Assembly (NCBI GenBank): GCA_935421135.1
Contig: OW285193.1
Location: forward strand, 18,886,252-18,950,251
DNA length: 64,000 nt
From: Bugulina stolonifera
Lineage: Eukaryota > Bryozoa > Gymnolaemata > Cheilostomatida > Bugulidae
Direction of reading: 5' to 3'
The position numbers and the translations under genes are program-made. Below the pieces are notes generated by a model. That model was not told the DNA's origin. It searched no databases and saw only the letters and a program-made list of their open reading frames with translations. Shown here piece by piece: positions 19,993 through 32,600 of this stretch (position 1 is the first letter of the stretch; every line of letters starts with the position of its first letter).

Positions 19993-22900
19993 GTTAGTGC
20001 TAAATGAGGTAGTTGGTAACAATTGTGGATTGCTAATAGTAGTATGAGGTAAAAGAATAACTTACACCCTACTATTTTGTATTTTTATAGGGGGGGAGAG
20101 CTCTCGTCAGGCCGAGCACACTTGTCAACTATGCGGTCTGGTTCTCAAAACAGCGTTTTCTCTAGACAGGCACACGAAGAGAATGCATGCACAGGCTCAC
20201 CCACACAAGTGCCCGGTTTGTGGTGGATGTTTTGATGGGAGGAGAAAGCTAGGTCATCACATGAGACGATTTCATAGCGAGGCCAAGGCGGAAAAAGATG
20301 AGGGGGATGCAGAGAAGTTTGATGATGTTTTCTGGTCCAAACCTCCAACAGCTGAAGAGGGGGATGAGATGGGGGTGCTACTAGCCCGCTATTGGAGCTC
20401 GATCAGGTCCACAATACACTCTCGTCCTGTAGAAGACATTCTCAACGTTCGAGTGTGGAGAGGGGAATGTGAAGATGAAGGAGATGAAGAGGTGTGGACT
20501 AAATTGAGAGCGATGTGGAAGAGAGTACCTTGTACTGTGAAGATTAACTGTAGCGCTGGAGTCATCCTCGAGCATAAGACCAGTGGAGAGTTGCGCTACT
20601 TTCACTCATCAAGCAACAATGCCGCGTTCTTCCCCAAGCCAAGACTGATCAGAGCAGAGAATGAGATGAGAGAGTTTTGCGAATCTGTGCAGGAGCTCGA
20701 CTTGAGAGAGAGGTCAGCACAAAGGAGACCGAATACCGCTTGGGCTTTACGTCACATTGCGAATCTGACATTCTACATCTATAAACTCCTAGAGATTGGC
20801 AAGGTGGGCGGTGTAGTGAGCAAACTCCCAGACTACATACTTAACAACCGACATGTGATAGCACTAGATGTAGACTTTTGGGCCAGAGGAGGTGCCCGTC
20901 CCTACCCAGACAAATTGTGTTTCTTTAGATGTTTGGCCATGATGTATGACTGTAACTGCGACCCAAAGAAGGGATGTTGCTGTCATCGCCCCTCTCAGAC
21001 CACAACACATCGCTTGTTTAAACAATACATGAGACAATCTAGATCTTCTTCCCCACCCTCATCAACTTTGTCAGACTTTCCCGGGGTGGGCGCGAGTGAT
21101 CTGCTGGCCTTGGAAGATCATTTTGACATATCTATAATAGTCTTCTGCCTAACTGATGAGGGGGTAGCTCCGATAGTTTGGTCATCTGGGGCACGAAACA
21201 AAGCCCGTAAACTCTTTGTCAACATGTACGAAAAACACTTCAGCTGGATAAAGAATGTTGATTCGTTTGCCAGATGTTTCACCTGCAAGTTGTGCGATGG
21301 CGCTTTCACACGTTTGTCCAGCCTACGGCGACATAAGTGCTCGCCAGAGGAAGCATCGGTGTTTGTTTTCCCTGGTGGAACGTTTGGACCCCCGCCAACC
21401 ATATTCACAAAACTCAAGCGAGTGGCGGGAATAGAGGTGGTGAACCCCGACCTCTTATACTACCCCTACTATATCACCTATGATATTGAATGCTTCATGC
21501 CAAAAGACAACCTACAAACTAACACCTCCACAATGACTTTTAGTGCAAGACACGAGTTACTGAGCATATCTGTATGTTCTAACGTCCCGGGGTTTGAGCA
21601 GGCCAAGTGCTTTGTGAGGAGTGTCGACAGCAAGGATGGAACGAAGTGCATTCGTCAATTCGTCCACTACATAGCAAAGATTGCTGACGTGGCAGGAGAT
21701 TTGTTCGGAGAAAGATTCCGGGATGTACGCAAGCGACTCTCTACTTTCCTTGCGGATCGGGCGGATAGAGAAGAAGCCTTTGCTGACGAAAAGTTCTCTA
21801 ACGTCTCGACTTACAGGGTGAAGTCCGGTCTCTCCGGATTAGAAAGAGAGTTAGAACAGCACATCTCCAGCGTTCCGGTGGTTGGTTTCAACTCACAAAA
21901 GTATGACCTAAATATACTAAAGGGACCTTTGCTTCGCTCTCTACAAGAGGAGGAGGGAGAAGATTTTGTCTTCATCGTTAAGCGTGTTAACAGTATGTCC
22001 TGCGTGGAGAGTAGACGTTTTAGGTTCCTTGACATATGCAACTTTATCGCACCGGGCTTCAACTACTCCAAATACTTGAAGGCATTTGGCGTGTCAGAGA
22101 GTAAGGGATTCTTTCCTTACGACTGGGTAGATTCCCTGAGAAGGTTGGATTATTATGGACTCCCTCCCCGAGAGAGTTTTTTCAACTCGCTGACTCAGCA
22201 AGAATTGAGCGAGCAAGATTATCACCACTGTCAGGTCGTGTGGGAAAGAGAGAACATGGAAACGTTCAGGGATTTTCTCATCTGGTACAACAACCTCGAT
22301 GTGGCCCCATTCATCGAGGCCATTGCACGTCAGAGCTCTATCTATCGACAAAAGGGTATTGACATGTTGAAATCCGCAATCTCGCTTCCAGGCTTGGCTA
22401 TCAGATGGTTGTTTATGGAGGTGGAGGCCCGACCTTATGGCTACTCTCCTCCACAAGCCGCTCTTCCGCTGCATAGGTTAATGTCTCTCCGAGACGAACT
22501 TTGCAACTCGCAACCCATATGTCTGTTCGATGAGGAGAGCAAAAGTCTGTACCATACTCTTCGCGATAACCTCGTGGGAGGGCCAAGCATTATCTTTCAC
22601 AGACATCATGAAGTTGGAGTGACCTCTATTCGAGAGAAGATGTATGGCACATCCGCAAAACCCTGTAGGTCCATTCTGGGAGTTGATGCCAACGCCCTCT
22701 ACCTATACTGTATGATGGGGAATATGCCTACGGGTTATCCCAGGCGGAGGCTAGAGAGCCGAGGCTTTGCTCTAGAACCTATTAAAAAGTTCAGCAAAGT
22801 GGCGCATGGTTGGTTAGAGTTCCAATCGTGGAAGAGAGGAGAGGTCATCCTTCACCAACAGAATGGAGGAGAAATGAGGATAGGCTGTCACAACCTACCA

Positions 22901-24646
22901 GTGGATGGTTATAGCGAACAGAGTCGGACGGTGTACCAATTCCACGGTTGCTACTGGCATGGGCACGAGTGCGAGCTAGGAGGGAACGGAAAAGGTGTCA
23001 GAAACATGACGAATGAAGAGCTCCGGGTGGACACTGCAAGGAAAGAAGATTACATCAAGGCTCTAGGCTATAAGCTCATCACCACTCGGCAGTGTGAGTG
23101 GGAAGCGCGAGTTCGTTCGGATGTAGAAGTTAGGACATTTCTCGCCATCTTCTTTTCTTCTCTCTATCCGGAGAGGGGTTACGTCAACCTCGATAAGATA
23201 ATCAATAACATTCGTAGTGGAGAGTACTATGGTTTAGTGGAGTGTGACATTTCCGTACCCGAAGAGCTAAAAGCGAAGTTCTCTGAGATGGCACCTATTT
23301 TCAAGAATATAAACGTGGGAAGAGAACACCTTAGCGAACACATGCGCGCTTTTGCCGAACAGAACGGATTCTTGAAGAGACCTCAGCGAATGCTCGTGGG
23401 GAGTCTTTTTGGCGAGCGAATCACACTACTCTCCGATCTGGCTAGATGGTATCTAGATCAAGGTTTGATAATTACCAGGATCTATCAGTTTGTTCACTTT
23501 ATCCCACGAGCCATCTACAAAGACTTTGGTTCTTCGGTCTCAGACGCAAGAAGAGGTGGGGATGTGAACCCCGACCTGGCCCTCTTGGCCAGCACCAGCA
23601 AGCTCGTTGGGAATTCAGCCTACGGAAAGACCATAACAAATAAAGAGAAACATAAGACTGTCAAGTATGTGGAGACAGTAGAGGAGGCGGCTGTCAAAGT
23701 GAGGAGTAGGCACTTTTCTAGTCTAAACGAAGTTGATGAAAACTACTTTGAGATAGAGCTTCACAAGAAAAAGGCAAGTGTTGACAATCTTTTTTTTTTA
23801 TTTTGATTCTTGATTTGACGAAACTTTTTCTGAGTGGTAGGGTAAACTCTCTCTCTCTCTTTCTTTCTTTTAGATTCGAATGGATGTTCCATCTGTCGTA
23901 GGATTCGTTATCCTCCAGAGAGCCAAGTTGAGAATGCTAGAATTCTACTACGACTTTATGGATAGGTAAGTAGCACTAGACTATACAAAGATTTTATCAA
24001 ATCCTTCTCTATTTATTCTTTGGTGTCAACCCCAACCCCCCCCCCCCCCCCTACAACCTGTCCGTTTTATTTTCACAGATTCGTCAGCAGAGAGGACTTT
24101 GAGTACGTAGAAATGGACACGGATAGCGCTTACATGGCTCTGAGTGCTCGTAGTATAGATGAGGTCATCCGAAAAGATAAAAAAGAAGAGTTCTACAGAG
24201 AATATGGTAGATGGTTTCCCAGACCCTTCTGCGATAGGCACAAGGAAGACTTTATCACGACCAAGGTGCTTGGCCAAGAGTGGGAGATGAGGGAATGTTG
24301 TGAGAAGGTGCAACGATACGAAACACGAACCCCCGGCCTGTTTAAGGAGGAGTTTCGGGGGGAGGGGGTCATCGCGCTCAACTCAAAAACATACTTTTGC
24401 TGGTCCGCTGATGGTGATAGCAAGTATAGCAGCAAAGGACTAAACAAAAGAGGAAACGCCCTAACCAAAGAGAAGTTCCTCTCCGTGCTCAGGACAGGGG
24501 AGTCGGTGAGAGGGGACAATCGGGGTTTTATCAGAAGAGGAAACCAAACGTATAGCTACACCCAGCTAAAGACCGGACTCACCTACTTCTATGGTAAGCG
24601 GAAGGTTGCAGAAGACGGGGTGAGTACGAGTCCTATAGAATGCTAG
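19974..24646 (+). CDS. Family-B DNA polymerase with N-terminal zinc fingers
   Basis: Exons 19974-19992, 20091-23773, 23874-23965 and 24079-24646 join in frame to 1,453 residues; the intron after 23773 is GC-AG. Two C2H2 fingers lie at residues 18-39 and 47-68, and a C2HC finger at 405-423. An LCFFRCLA segment near 282 recalls the N-terminal region of Polinton polymerases. Exonuclease motifs: ExoI YDIEC (D471, E473), ExoII YDL (D612), ExoIII YNNLD (D743). Polymerase motifs: A, GVDANALY (D872); B, KLVGNSAYG (K1177, N1181); C, DTDS (1278-1281). The YQFHGCYWHG segment near 955 is typical of the DNA_pol_B_2 family, which includes protein-primed enzymes. The C-terminus GVSTSPIEC resembles family ends. 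All catalytic motifs are intact. Expected role: copying the element's linear DNA, probably protein-primed (inference). The ATG at 20183 would cut finger 1, so the spliced start is preferred. Confidence 0.9.
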
Positions 24647-24948
24647 TACTGATTTCTCGGAGATGAGACTACTTCATTCGATAAATTGGAGAGTAAACGA
24701 ACAGTGCATCATAACCCTTGTACATATACCCGTATAATTTTTTTCACATTCACTCTCTATTGTAAGGGGTCTCCGTCCTCAAAACGGAGGGTTTACCGGT
24801 TGTAGCCTTAAAACCGAGCAATAAAACACTAGCTAATACATTAAAAACCATTTACCTCTCCAAACCAAAGGGGTAGACGATACTAGCGCAGCTTCCGCTC
24901 ATACTCACCCCTTATCAGTTCACATTTCTTCTATTGTCTTCATTCGTA

Positions 24949-25081
24949 GGTGGGGGGTGACATCGCACGCGCACGATGCGCTCTCTCCCTATCGGAGTTT
25001 GCTACCCGGGGGAAAGTGGACGCGGTGGTCAAAGAAATTGGTGGCGAGTCAACGACATCATCGTAGAGGCGGGTCTATTTG

Positions 25082-25134
<53 letters not shown>

Positions 25135-25474
25135 CGATGGCGATGAGAAGACAAGCGTCCATCTATCCCGTTTATCTATTTCTATTTCTACCCCTCCGAG
25201 CGATGATGTCGTCGGCTAACCTCCTCGCGAAGTCTACGGTTTGAAGCGCGGAAGAGCCACCGCCTTCACTTTCTCTCGCCGCTCGTCACGGGGACGGGCG
25301 ATTTCCCTAGGGGAGGGTCCGGGGAAAATGAGGGTTAAGACGCGAGTCTTTCATCGAAGGTCCGGGGGCGCTCGAACGGAGGAGCGCGCGAGTGCGGTGT
25401 CACCCCGACCAGTTCAGTCTCAACAGTCCCCGGCGAAGAAATCATCCGGAAGCACCACCACCACCACTCGGTAA
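24949..25474 (+). other. GC-rich segment after PolB, possible alternative tail or decayed gene
   Basis: A good donor (GACGGG then GTGAGT, ~24616) and an acceptor (TTCGTAG, before 24949) would replace the polymerase's last ~8 residues with a ~40-residue tail ending at a TAG near 25074. Beyond that, one frame reads an Asp run from a GAT/ATG microsatellite (25086-25134), then acid-rich and basic Arg/Ser-rich sequence to 25470, broken by a TAA near 25219. It may be a decayed exon or a second small gene. I cannot assign a function. Confidence 0.3.
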
Positions 25475-25540
25475 GTTTTTTATAGTAGTATAGTCAGCGT
25501 CGTAAACTCTGCACGGGCACTCCGCACGGGTGTAGCCTAT

Positions 25541-26084
25541 CATTACTCTAACCCGTATTTTCCTTCGCTTCACCCTACTCCAGCCGACGGTCCGCCCGCG
25601 AGGGTCGCGACGGGTCGTTGGGGCGGGAGGGCGGGGGAGGGGCGGGGGATGGGCGGGGGGAGGGCGGCGTGGGGCCACGGCTGGACTCGCGAACGAGAAC
25701 CGCCGCGAGGCGGAGGGCGAGGCGGAGGGGTTTGGGGTGGGGAGGGGTGGGGAGGGGCGGGGACGGGTGGAGGGAGGACGGGTGGGGTTCGCGGGGCGGG
25801 GGGGCGCGCGCGTACGCGCGCGCCCCCTCGCCCGAGCCGTGGGACGGGGCGAGGGGTTTGCTCTTTAGACTGGGTTCCGCGGAACAGCCGATGAGGTTTT
25901 TGAAACCCCACCCGCGATGGGGGGGAGTAGGTTCTAGGGCTTTGCACATAGAGTGAGGTTTAGGGGAGAGGAGGGGCGAGAGGACGGGTGGGGTGGTCGT
26001 CCGCCCGGGGAGTTTTTGGATCTAGGGCTAATACGACGCGGAAAGGGCCGGGTGTCTGTGTAGATCTGCACTGACTATACTACT
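25541..26084 (-). repeat. Right terminal inverted repeat (544 bp)
   Basis: Inverted copy of 16423-16967. I noticed only a few differences, such as GCGTACGC here where the left copy has GCGTGCGC, plus a 1-base length difference. Confidence 0.93.
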
Positions 26085-26090
26085 CACAGC

Positions 26091-28017
26091 AGCGCTTTTG
26101 GATGCAATTACTGGGGTTGTCTTTGCAAGAATTATAGAAGGTATCTCACCAGGAAGGCCAAAAGATAAAATAAGGGAATTTTTATGGAATAACTTTGAAG
26201 TTATAGACCAGAGCACTTTTGGGACCATTTTCTTGCAGTTTCAATTTTATGAAATAATAGCTACCTACATGTACGCATGTGTTGAAGTATTGCAAGGGGA
26301 CAGTTGACCTCACTGGTCAAGTCCTACAAGATGTATTCTTACTACAAGCTACATTTTATTACCAGTATACTTATATGTTTTGTTATTTGAATAATTTATG
26401 GTAGTAAATGCATACAATCATGTACAATTAGATTACAATATATTATATGGTAGTAAATGCATACAATCATGTACAATTAGATGGAATAAATCTGTTTTAT
26501 TGAACTTGATTGGTACCGGAAAGGAATTGTAGAATTTCAATCTACATGTACATGTAGATGTAGACATGCCGAGACCTTGTATTTCCATAGTATGGTTAGC
26601 CTGTATATTATACATGTACATATATATACTATTGACTATTGACTGATAGAGCAATGCTACAACTACATAATTATTGTATACTACTTGCATAAACAATATA
26701 ACATAATTATTATTAATATTTCCAGATAATGTAAGAATTTTATTTGCACTAACTTTGTAGTAATAGTGCTTCCGCTATTTCCCTGCATGACAAATAAGAA
26801 GAATTGGAGTTCTCTAATATTATGCAAAGATGTAGATTCTTATGCAGCTCTATTTCATAACATAGTAATTGTGCCCTCAAGTCGTGTGACTGGCATGTTA
26901 TGACTACTAAGTGTGCAGTCGCAACGCTATGACTACTAGGTGTGCAGTCGCAATGCTTGCCTGATGATTAAAGAGCAGCTCAAGTTCACTATTAATTCTG
27001 CTAATGGACTTCCTCTCTCAGCGGATACAGAGTTCAGGAGTCGACAGTAAACCCACTGGAGACTTGTACCTATCCTCTCCATGTCCCCCAACCAAGGATA
27101 TCCTGCTCCACTGTATAATCTCTCATACTACATGTACATGGATGCCCCTGCGACTGCTATTTGGATGCATTAGGCACCATTATTCTTTGGATTCCTTAAA
27201 CCTCCATCAACTTTATACACCCCACGGTGCCTCACCATCAATTTTATACACCCCACGGTGCCTCACCATCAACTTTATACATATATACTCTCTGATGGTG
27301 AACTTTAATTGGTGGAGAGAATTATATACATGACGAATCAGCAAGAGGTAGCTATCACTCCGGTGATCGACTGATTTGACGTGAAGTGCAATGCAAGTGA
27401 TCAATGCACAAGCTAAAGGAGCTCAACATCTCTTGGGGTATTACTATATGACACATGAATGATTTGAAGAGATGCTATCAGGTAGACATGGCATCTCCGT
27501 CTAGTCTATTGTATTATACTCCCTAGATATCATGTGACTTCCTTTGATAATCTACTGACTCTCCACTAATAGCTGTAGGCTGAGCAACGAGCAAGCAGTC
27601 AGCAGTTCAAACTATCACTACTGTAGGTAAAACAGCCTAGCAGTCTCTTGTGGCATAAATTATAGTGCAAGGGATGAGCTAGTCAGCTCCGCATACTTGT
27701 ATATATGTATATGTAATATCAATCATGTTGTACATGTAGTGTGCTGTACTAGTTGAGTTATATTCAGGAAGCTCCTATGACAATTGATCTGTTGATTTGA
27801 GGAGTTGTCTGTTCAATAAGGAAAGTAATGTTCCCCCAAAATTTCCAATAAAACTCAAACAAACTAGCTTTTTTTAAAATTTAAAACAACGACATCGTGT
27901 TCCGTTCAACTTGATCTGCTACATAAAGCATATGTGATGTCCAGGCAGACATCGACAATACGAGGTGTGCCTTTACTATTAACTATTTACCTGATATAAT
28001 CAACATGACTGGATTCC
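26091..28017. other. Flank of the Polinton-like element, no firm gene
   Basis: A 69-codon frame at 26098-26307 follows an acceptor-like CACAG and ends EVLQGDS, but I recognise nothing and it has no ATG at that position. The rest includes duplicated CACGGTGCCTCACCATCAA segments (27220-27290) and scattered ACATGTAC. No gene is called. Confidence 0.4.
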
Positions 28018-28562
28018 TCTTATAGCAGCATCTGGTCTCCTAGCACTATCTGGTCTTCTAGCACCATCTGGTCTCCTAGCAGCATCTGGTCTCCTAGCAG
28101 TATCTGGTCTCCTAGCAGCATCTGGTCTCCTAGCAGTATCTGGTCTCCTAGCAGCATCTGGTCTCCTAGCAGTATCTGGTCTCCTAGCAGCATCTGATCT
28201 CCTAGCACCATCTGGTCTCCTAGCACCATCTGGTCTCCTAGCACCATCTGGTCTTCTAGCAGTATCTGGTCTCCTAGCAGCATCTGGTCTCCTAGCAGTA
28301 TCTGGTCTCCTAGCAGCATCTGGTCTCCTAGCAGCATCTGATCTCCTAGCACCATCTGGTCTCCTAGCAGCATCTGATCTCCTAGCACCATCTGGTCTCC
28401 TAGCACCATCTGGTCTCCTAGCAGCATCTGGTCTTTTAGCAGTATCTGGTCTCCTAGCAGTATCTGGTCTCCTAGCAGCATCTCGTCTTTTAGCAGCATC
28501 TGGTCTCCTAGCAGCATCTGGTCTCCTAGCAGCATCTGGTCGTTTAGCAGCATCTGGTCTTC
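28018..28562. repeat. 18-bp minisatellite, ~30 units
   Basis: Units of TGGTCTCCTAGCAGCATC with GCAC, GTAT and TGAT variants. The minus-strand 177-codon frame is produced by the 18-bp period and is not considered a gene. Positions 28563-29640 downstream show no gene. Confidence 0.92.
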
Positions 28563-29640
28563 TGCATCAGCATCAGGTAACTGTTAGCAGATATACTGTA
28601 CATGTACAATACATATATACCTTTCATCAAGTACTTTACGAAGCCAATACCATGCAGATATATTTTTCCAGGGGCATACAACTCTCATATATATTATCCA
28701 AAATACCACAATTGAATATTGTAGAGATACATATACATGTAATATGTTGGTATGACTGTAACACAGTCTTAGCCATCACTAGTTAAACAGCAAGACACAG
28801 TTGTCAAATTCTTCTGATAAAAGTCATCGAAAGTGATCTAGGGCTATATGAGTTGTGTTCATGACTTAATCATGATATATATTATATTATCATCAATAAC
28901 ATATTATAGATTATTGACTATAGGGTTATGGGAATATTGTGATTTATAGACATTCCAGTAATTTGAAAGTTCTACATAGACCTGCCAAACTTTAAACACT
29001 TTCACTATTACATCCAGTCTGACAACTCAGGGCAGATAACGATACATTGTATTTGAATTCTGATACTGATTACCCCTGGCCCAGGCTCAACACAATATTT
29101 ACTATCAAGGTGCCAAGGCTGCAAATTGACTGTAATGTAGAATAAAGAAAACGGCATGTTTCAGAATACAGGAAGCAGCATTGTGAACTTTGCATATATA
29201 TGTTTAGGAGATTGAATTGAGGGGGGTATGACAACCCGTATGACTACCTGCATTTATAGCCCCAAATTTTATATACCAGGCAAACTGTAGACTAATTATT
29301 GTGTTATAGGGTTATTATAGGAGCCTTTGACCATGAACATCATGCATGCATTTTATACATGTATATACAATATAATATATAGTTTATCTTTCACATAGGA
29401 TAACCGAGAGTTGGCAAGTCTGACAGTTGTTGACATTGCAGCCCTGCAAACCTATCAGATAATAAATGACCTGGGCATCAGGCCTACTAGCAATGATAAT
29501 ATACATATTATACATATTATACATATTATCATTGCTACTAGTCTACTTAGTAAATAAATAGTCTCAGTGACCAGTAGCTAATACTACTACTGGTGTTGTT
29601 AGGTAAGAATCAATCCTCCAGCTGCTTGCTTGGCTCTGAG

Positions 29641-32600
29641 ATGGAGGAGCTAAAAGACAAAGTAGTAGATATTCTGGCTGATAATAGAAGACTAGCCTGT
29701 GGACTTGTAGCCTCTGTATCCTTAGCTCTTGTGTTGAGGAGACTGATACGTCAGTATCGTAGTCAGGTGACTACCAATCCAAACACTCACTACGACTTCA
29801 TTATTGGTAAGTAAGCAAATAGCGGAACCTTGCAATTACATGGATATATATATAGGGCCTACAATATATAGCAGCTCTACCTTATTCTACAGTACTTAGC
29901 TCAGTTCCTCTTCCATCTTTCGCTCATGACAACGTCTGCAGAGTTGTTATAACAGGTTCCACACTTACAACGCTACAACTTGTTGGTATGCTGGAGTTAA
30001 AATTTAACAAAGATGCGCTGTTCAACTGTTATTCTCTTAAATACAGTAGCCAATTCCAATGTTAATGGACAAGCACCATGTCATTGCAGTGGGGGCGGGG
30101 TCAGCAGGATGTGTACTAGCCAATAGACTGTCAGCCAATGGCAGGTTCTCTATTCTCCTACTGGAGGCTGGGGGAGAGGAGACAGACTATCCGAGTACAG
30201 AGGTTCCACTTCTGGCATCTGTGGCCTGCACAGAGGACGGTGCTATGTGGACAGACTTGACATCTCCTCAAGATAACTGTCAGGGGTACAGGGATCAGGT
30301 GTGTTGTATCTGTCAGGGGTACAGGGATCAGGTGTGTTGTATCTGTCAGGGGTACAGGGATCAGGTGTGTTGTAACTGTCAGGGGTACAGGGATCAGGTG
30401 TGTTGTATCTGTCAGGGGTACAGGGATCAGGTGTGTTGTATCTGTCAGGAGTACAGGGATCAGGTGTGTTGTATCTGTCAGGGGTACAGGGATCAGGTGT
30501 GTTGTATCTGTCAGGAGTACAGGGATCAGGTGTGTTGTAACTGTCAGGGGTACAGGGATCAGGTGTGTTGTATCTGTCAGGGGTACAGGGATCAGGTGTG
30601 TTGTATCTGTCAGGAGTACAGGGATCAGGTGTGTTGTATCTGTCAGGGGTACAGGGATCAGGTGTGTTGTAACTGTCAGGGGTACAGGGATCAGGTGTGT
30701 AACCACGATCAACTTTACCTCATGTTGCATTAGCTAGCTCACGGTATCAATATGGTAGCAACTTATGGCCACCACCGTGTAGTTAAAGTTGTATTGCCTC
30801 TGTGTATCAGAGTGAGGCTGGTGACAACCAGCCGGCGGCAAATAATAGCAATATTTGGTTTTCAACCAAAGGTCATATATATTGTGCAACATTGAAAGAA
30901 TCTTTGTTGCTATAGGAACCAGGGATCGTAACTCTGAAAGGTGGGTTCCACATCTTTGCGAGATCTGGAAGTATCTCTTGTTTACCTCATATACACCGGA
31001 ACTAGTACTAGTACAGAATCGCCGATTTATTATTTTTATATTTGAGCAGTTTTTGTTTACAGAGAAGTTACACCCAGCATGGGAAAGTCCTGGGAGGTAG
31101 TAGTTCTGTGAACTGGATGGTATATGCTAGAGGACACAGAGATGACTACAACAGCTGGGAGCAGATGGGATGCAGTGGTTGGGGCTGGAACAATGTGAAG
31201 GAATACTTTAAGAAGATGGAGGACTACTTTATGGTGAACAGAGGTCTGGATTTATTGTTTTATGGAATATCAGCCATAACCTGCATTGCATGTTGTACAT
31301 GTACCACTAGTCCTTGTACTAACACAGATCTCACTCTGCATACTGTTTCAGATGAGCTAGGTCACGGTGGCCCACTAACTGTATCTGAGAATAGGAATTA
31401 TGGGATAGCTGACCTATTTATACAAGCGTCTGCTGAACTTGGTATTCCAGAGAATCCATGTTACAACAGCGGAGTGAATAACGGTACACGTCATACCAGT
31501 ACTACTTAGAGTAAGATTAGTTTTTTGTGAAATGGAGTGGAGGTGTTGGCTTCCTATGCACCTCTGCAAAGTCGTGTGTGAAAGAGTCGATTGAAAGCCG
31601 AATTGGCCCGGGCATCTACCTCTCTGCACTCTCTGCCAGTAGGCCAGTGATGAGAGCCAGTGATGGTCTCTGGTCAGTGCAGTAACAAGAAACATTCTTC
31701 TGCATATCAGGCATTCGTGTAAATAATGTAAAAATGAGTTTTGTATTATTGCTGGAAATCCTGGGCCTTACACCTACTAGAACTCTCTGGAAGCACATAA
31801 TAATATTCAGTAATTATTATGATAATAATCCATAAAAGATGTTGCAATGCTGCATTTCTAAACATCTGATACATTGGCATTCATAAGGCCGTTTATCGTA
31901 AGAAGAAGTTGTCCTCTCTCAATTTCGGTTCTCTTTTTCTCTCAGGGTGTGCTACACTTTTGTCAACTTTCAGTAGCCCAATGTTTTTGTTATAACACTA
32001 TAGTTAAAGTCAATACAATCATTTTGGAATTATTTTCAAGTCCCAAATCGCTGCAATGGTAGAGATAAATAGCCCTTTGAAAATCCCTACAAAAGCCTTG
32101 AGTTAGGTTAGGTGAGCACCAAAGAGTTGGAATAGAAAATAATTCCAAAATTATTGTGTAACAGTTTATAAAAAAGATATTTGGCTACCAAAAAGCGTGA
32201 TACAACATGGGAAAAGAAATTGAGAGATGACAACTGTTATTTATGATCAACAACTTATGAACGACCATGATCTGGATTCATGCAGGTACAACTCGGTCTC
32301 ACGTCACTACTAGGAATGGGAGGAGATGTAGCACTGCCAAAGCCTACCTTAGACCAGCAATGTCAAGGTCAAACCTACATGTGATCACAGGAGCTCACAC
32401 TACTCAGGTATACTTTCATAGATGATTGTACATTGAGCTTTCAGTTAACTCTAATCTCCTATTCATGTTTGTAACTCCAGTTAGACGCTACTTGTGTTCA
32501 TTTTCATGTAAATGTTATTTATGTCTGTGTCTCCATGTAGATATTATTTGAGGGCAAAAGAGCAGTAGGGGTGAAGTATGTAAAGGAAGGAGGCAATTCA

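Larger units (their letters stand above)
16423..26084. mobile_element. Reduced Polinton-like element encoding PolB
   Basis: The ends read AGTAGTATAGTCAGTGCAGA inward from both sides, and both flanks carry CACAGC (16417-16422 and 26085-26090), a 6-bp target duplication. Terminal inverted repeats of 545 and 544 bp are nearly identical. The AG start, 6-bp duplication, long TIRs and family-B polymerase are known Polinton/Maverick traits. The repeated AGT at the tip fits sliding-back in protein-primed replication (inference). At 9.66 kb it is much shorter than usual for the group (about 15-20 kb). I see no retroviral-type integrase, FtsK/HerA ATPase, cysteine protease or capsid gene. Its GC content is clearly above that of the host flanks. 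It holds two divergent spliced genes around a large palindrome. Near-identical TIRs and an open polymerase gene indicate a recent insertion. Confidence 0.82.

Noticed and set aside
16423..26084. Integrase, packaging ATPase, protease or capsid genes within the polymerase element
   Set aside because: I looked through all frames for catalytic signatures (DDE/D-D-E with zinc finger, Walker A, Cys-His protease) and saw none outside the polymerase; reported as absent.
26098..26307. 69-codon frame next to the right end of the Polinton-like element, possibly a host exon cut by the insertion
   Set aside because: No recognisable motif, no ATG, and the left flank at 16416 does not continue a matching frame.
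31505..31509. Apparent stop codon after TSTT in GMC copy 1, suggesting a pseudogene
   Set aside because: The donor at 31483 (AACG then GTACAC) gives the correct family spacing between YNSGVNNG and TTRNGRRCS, so the stop is intronic.
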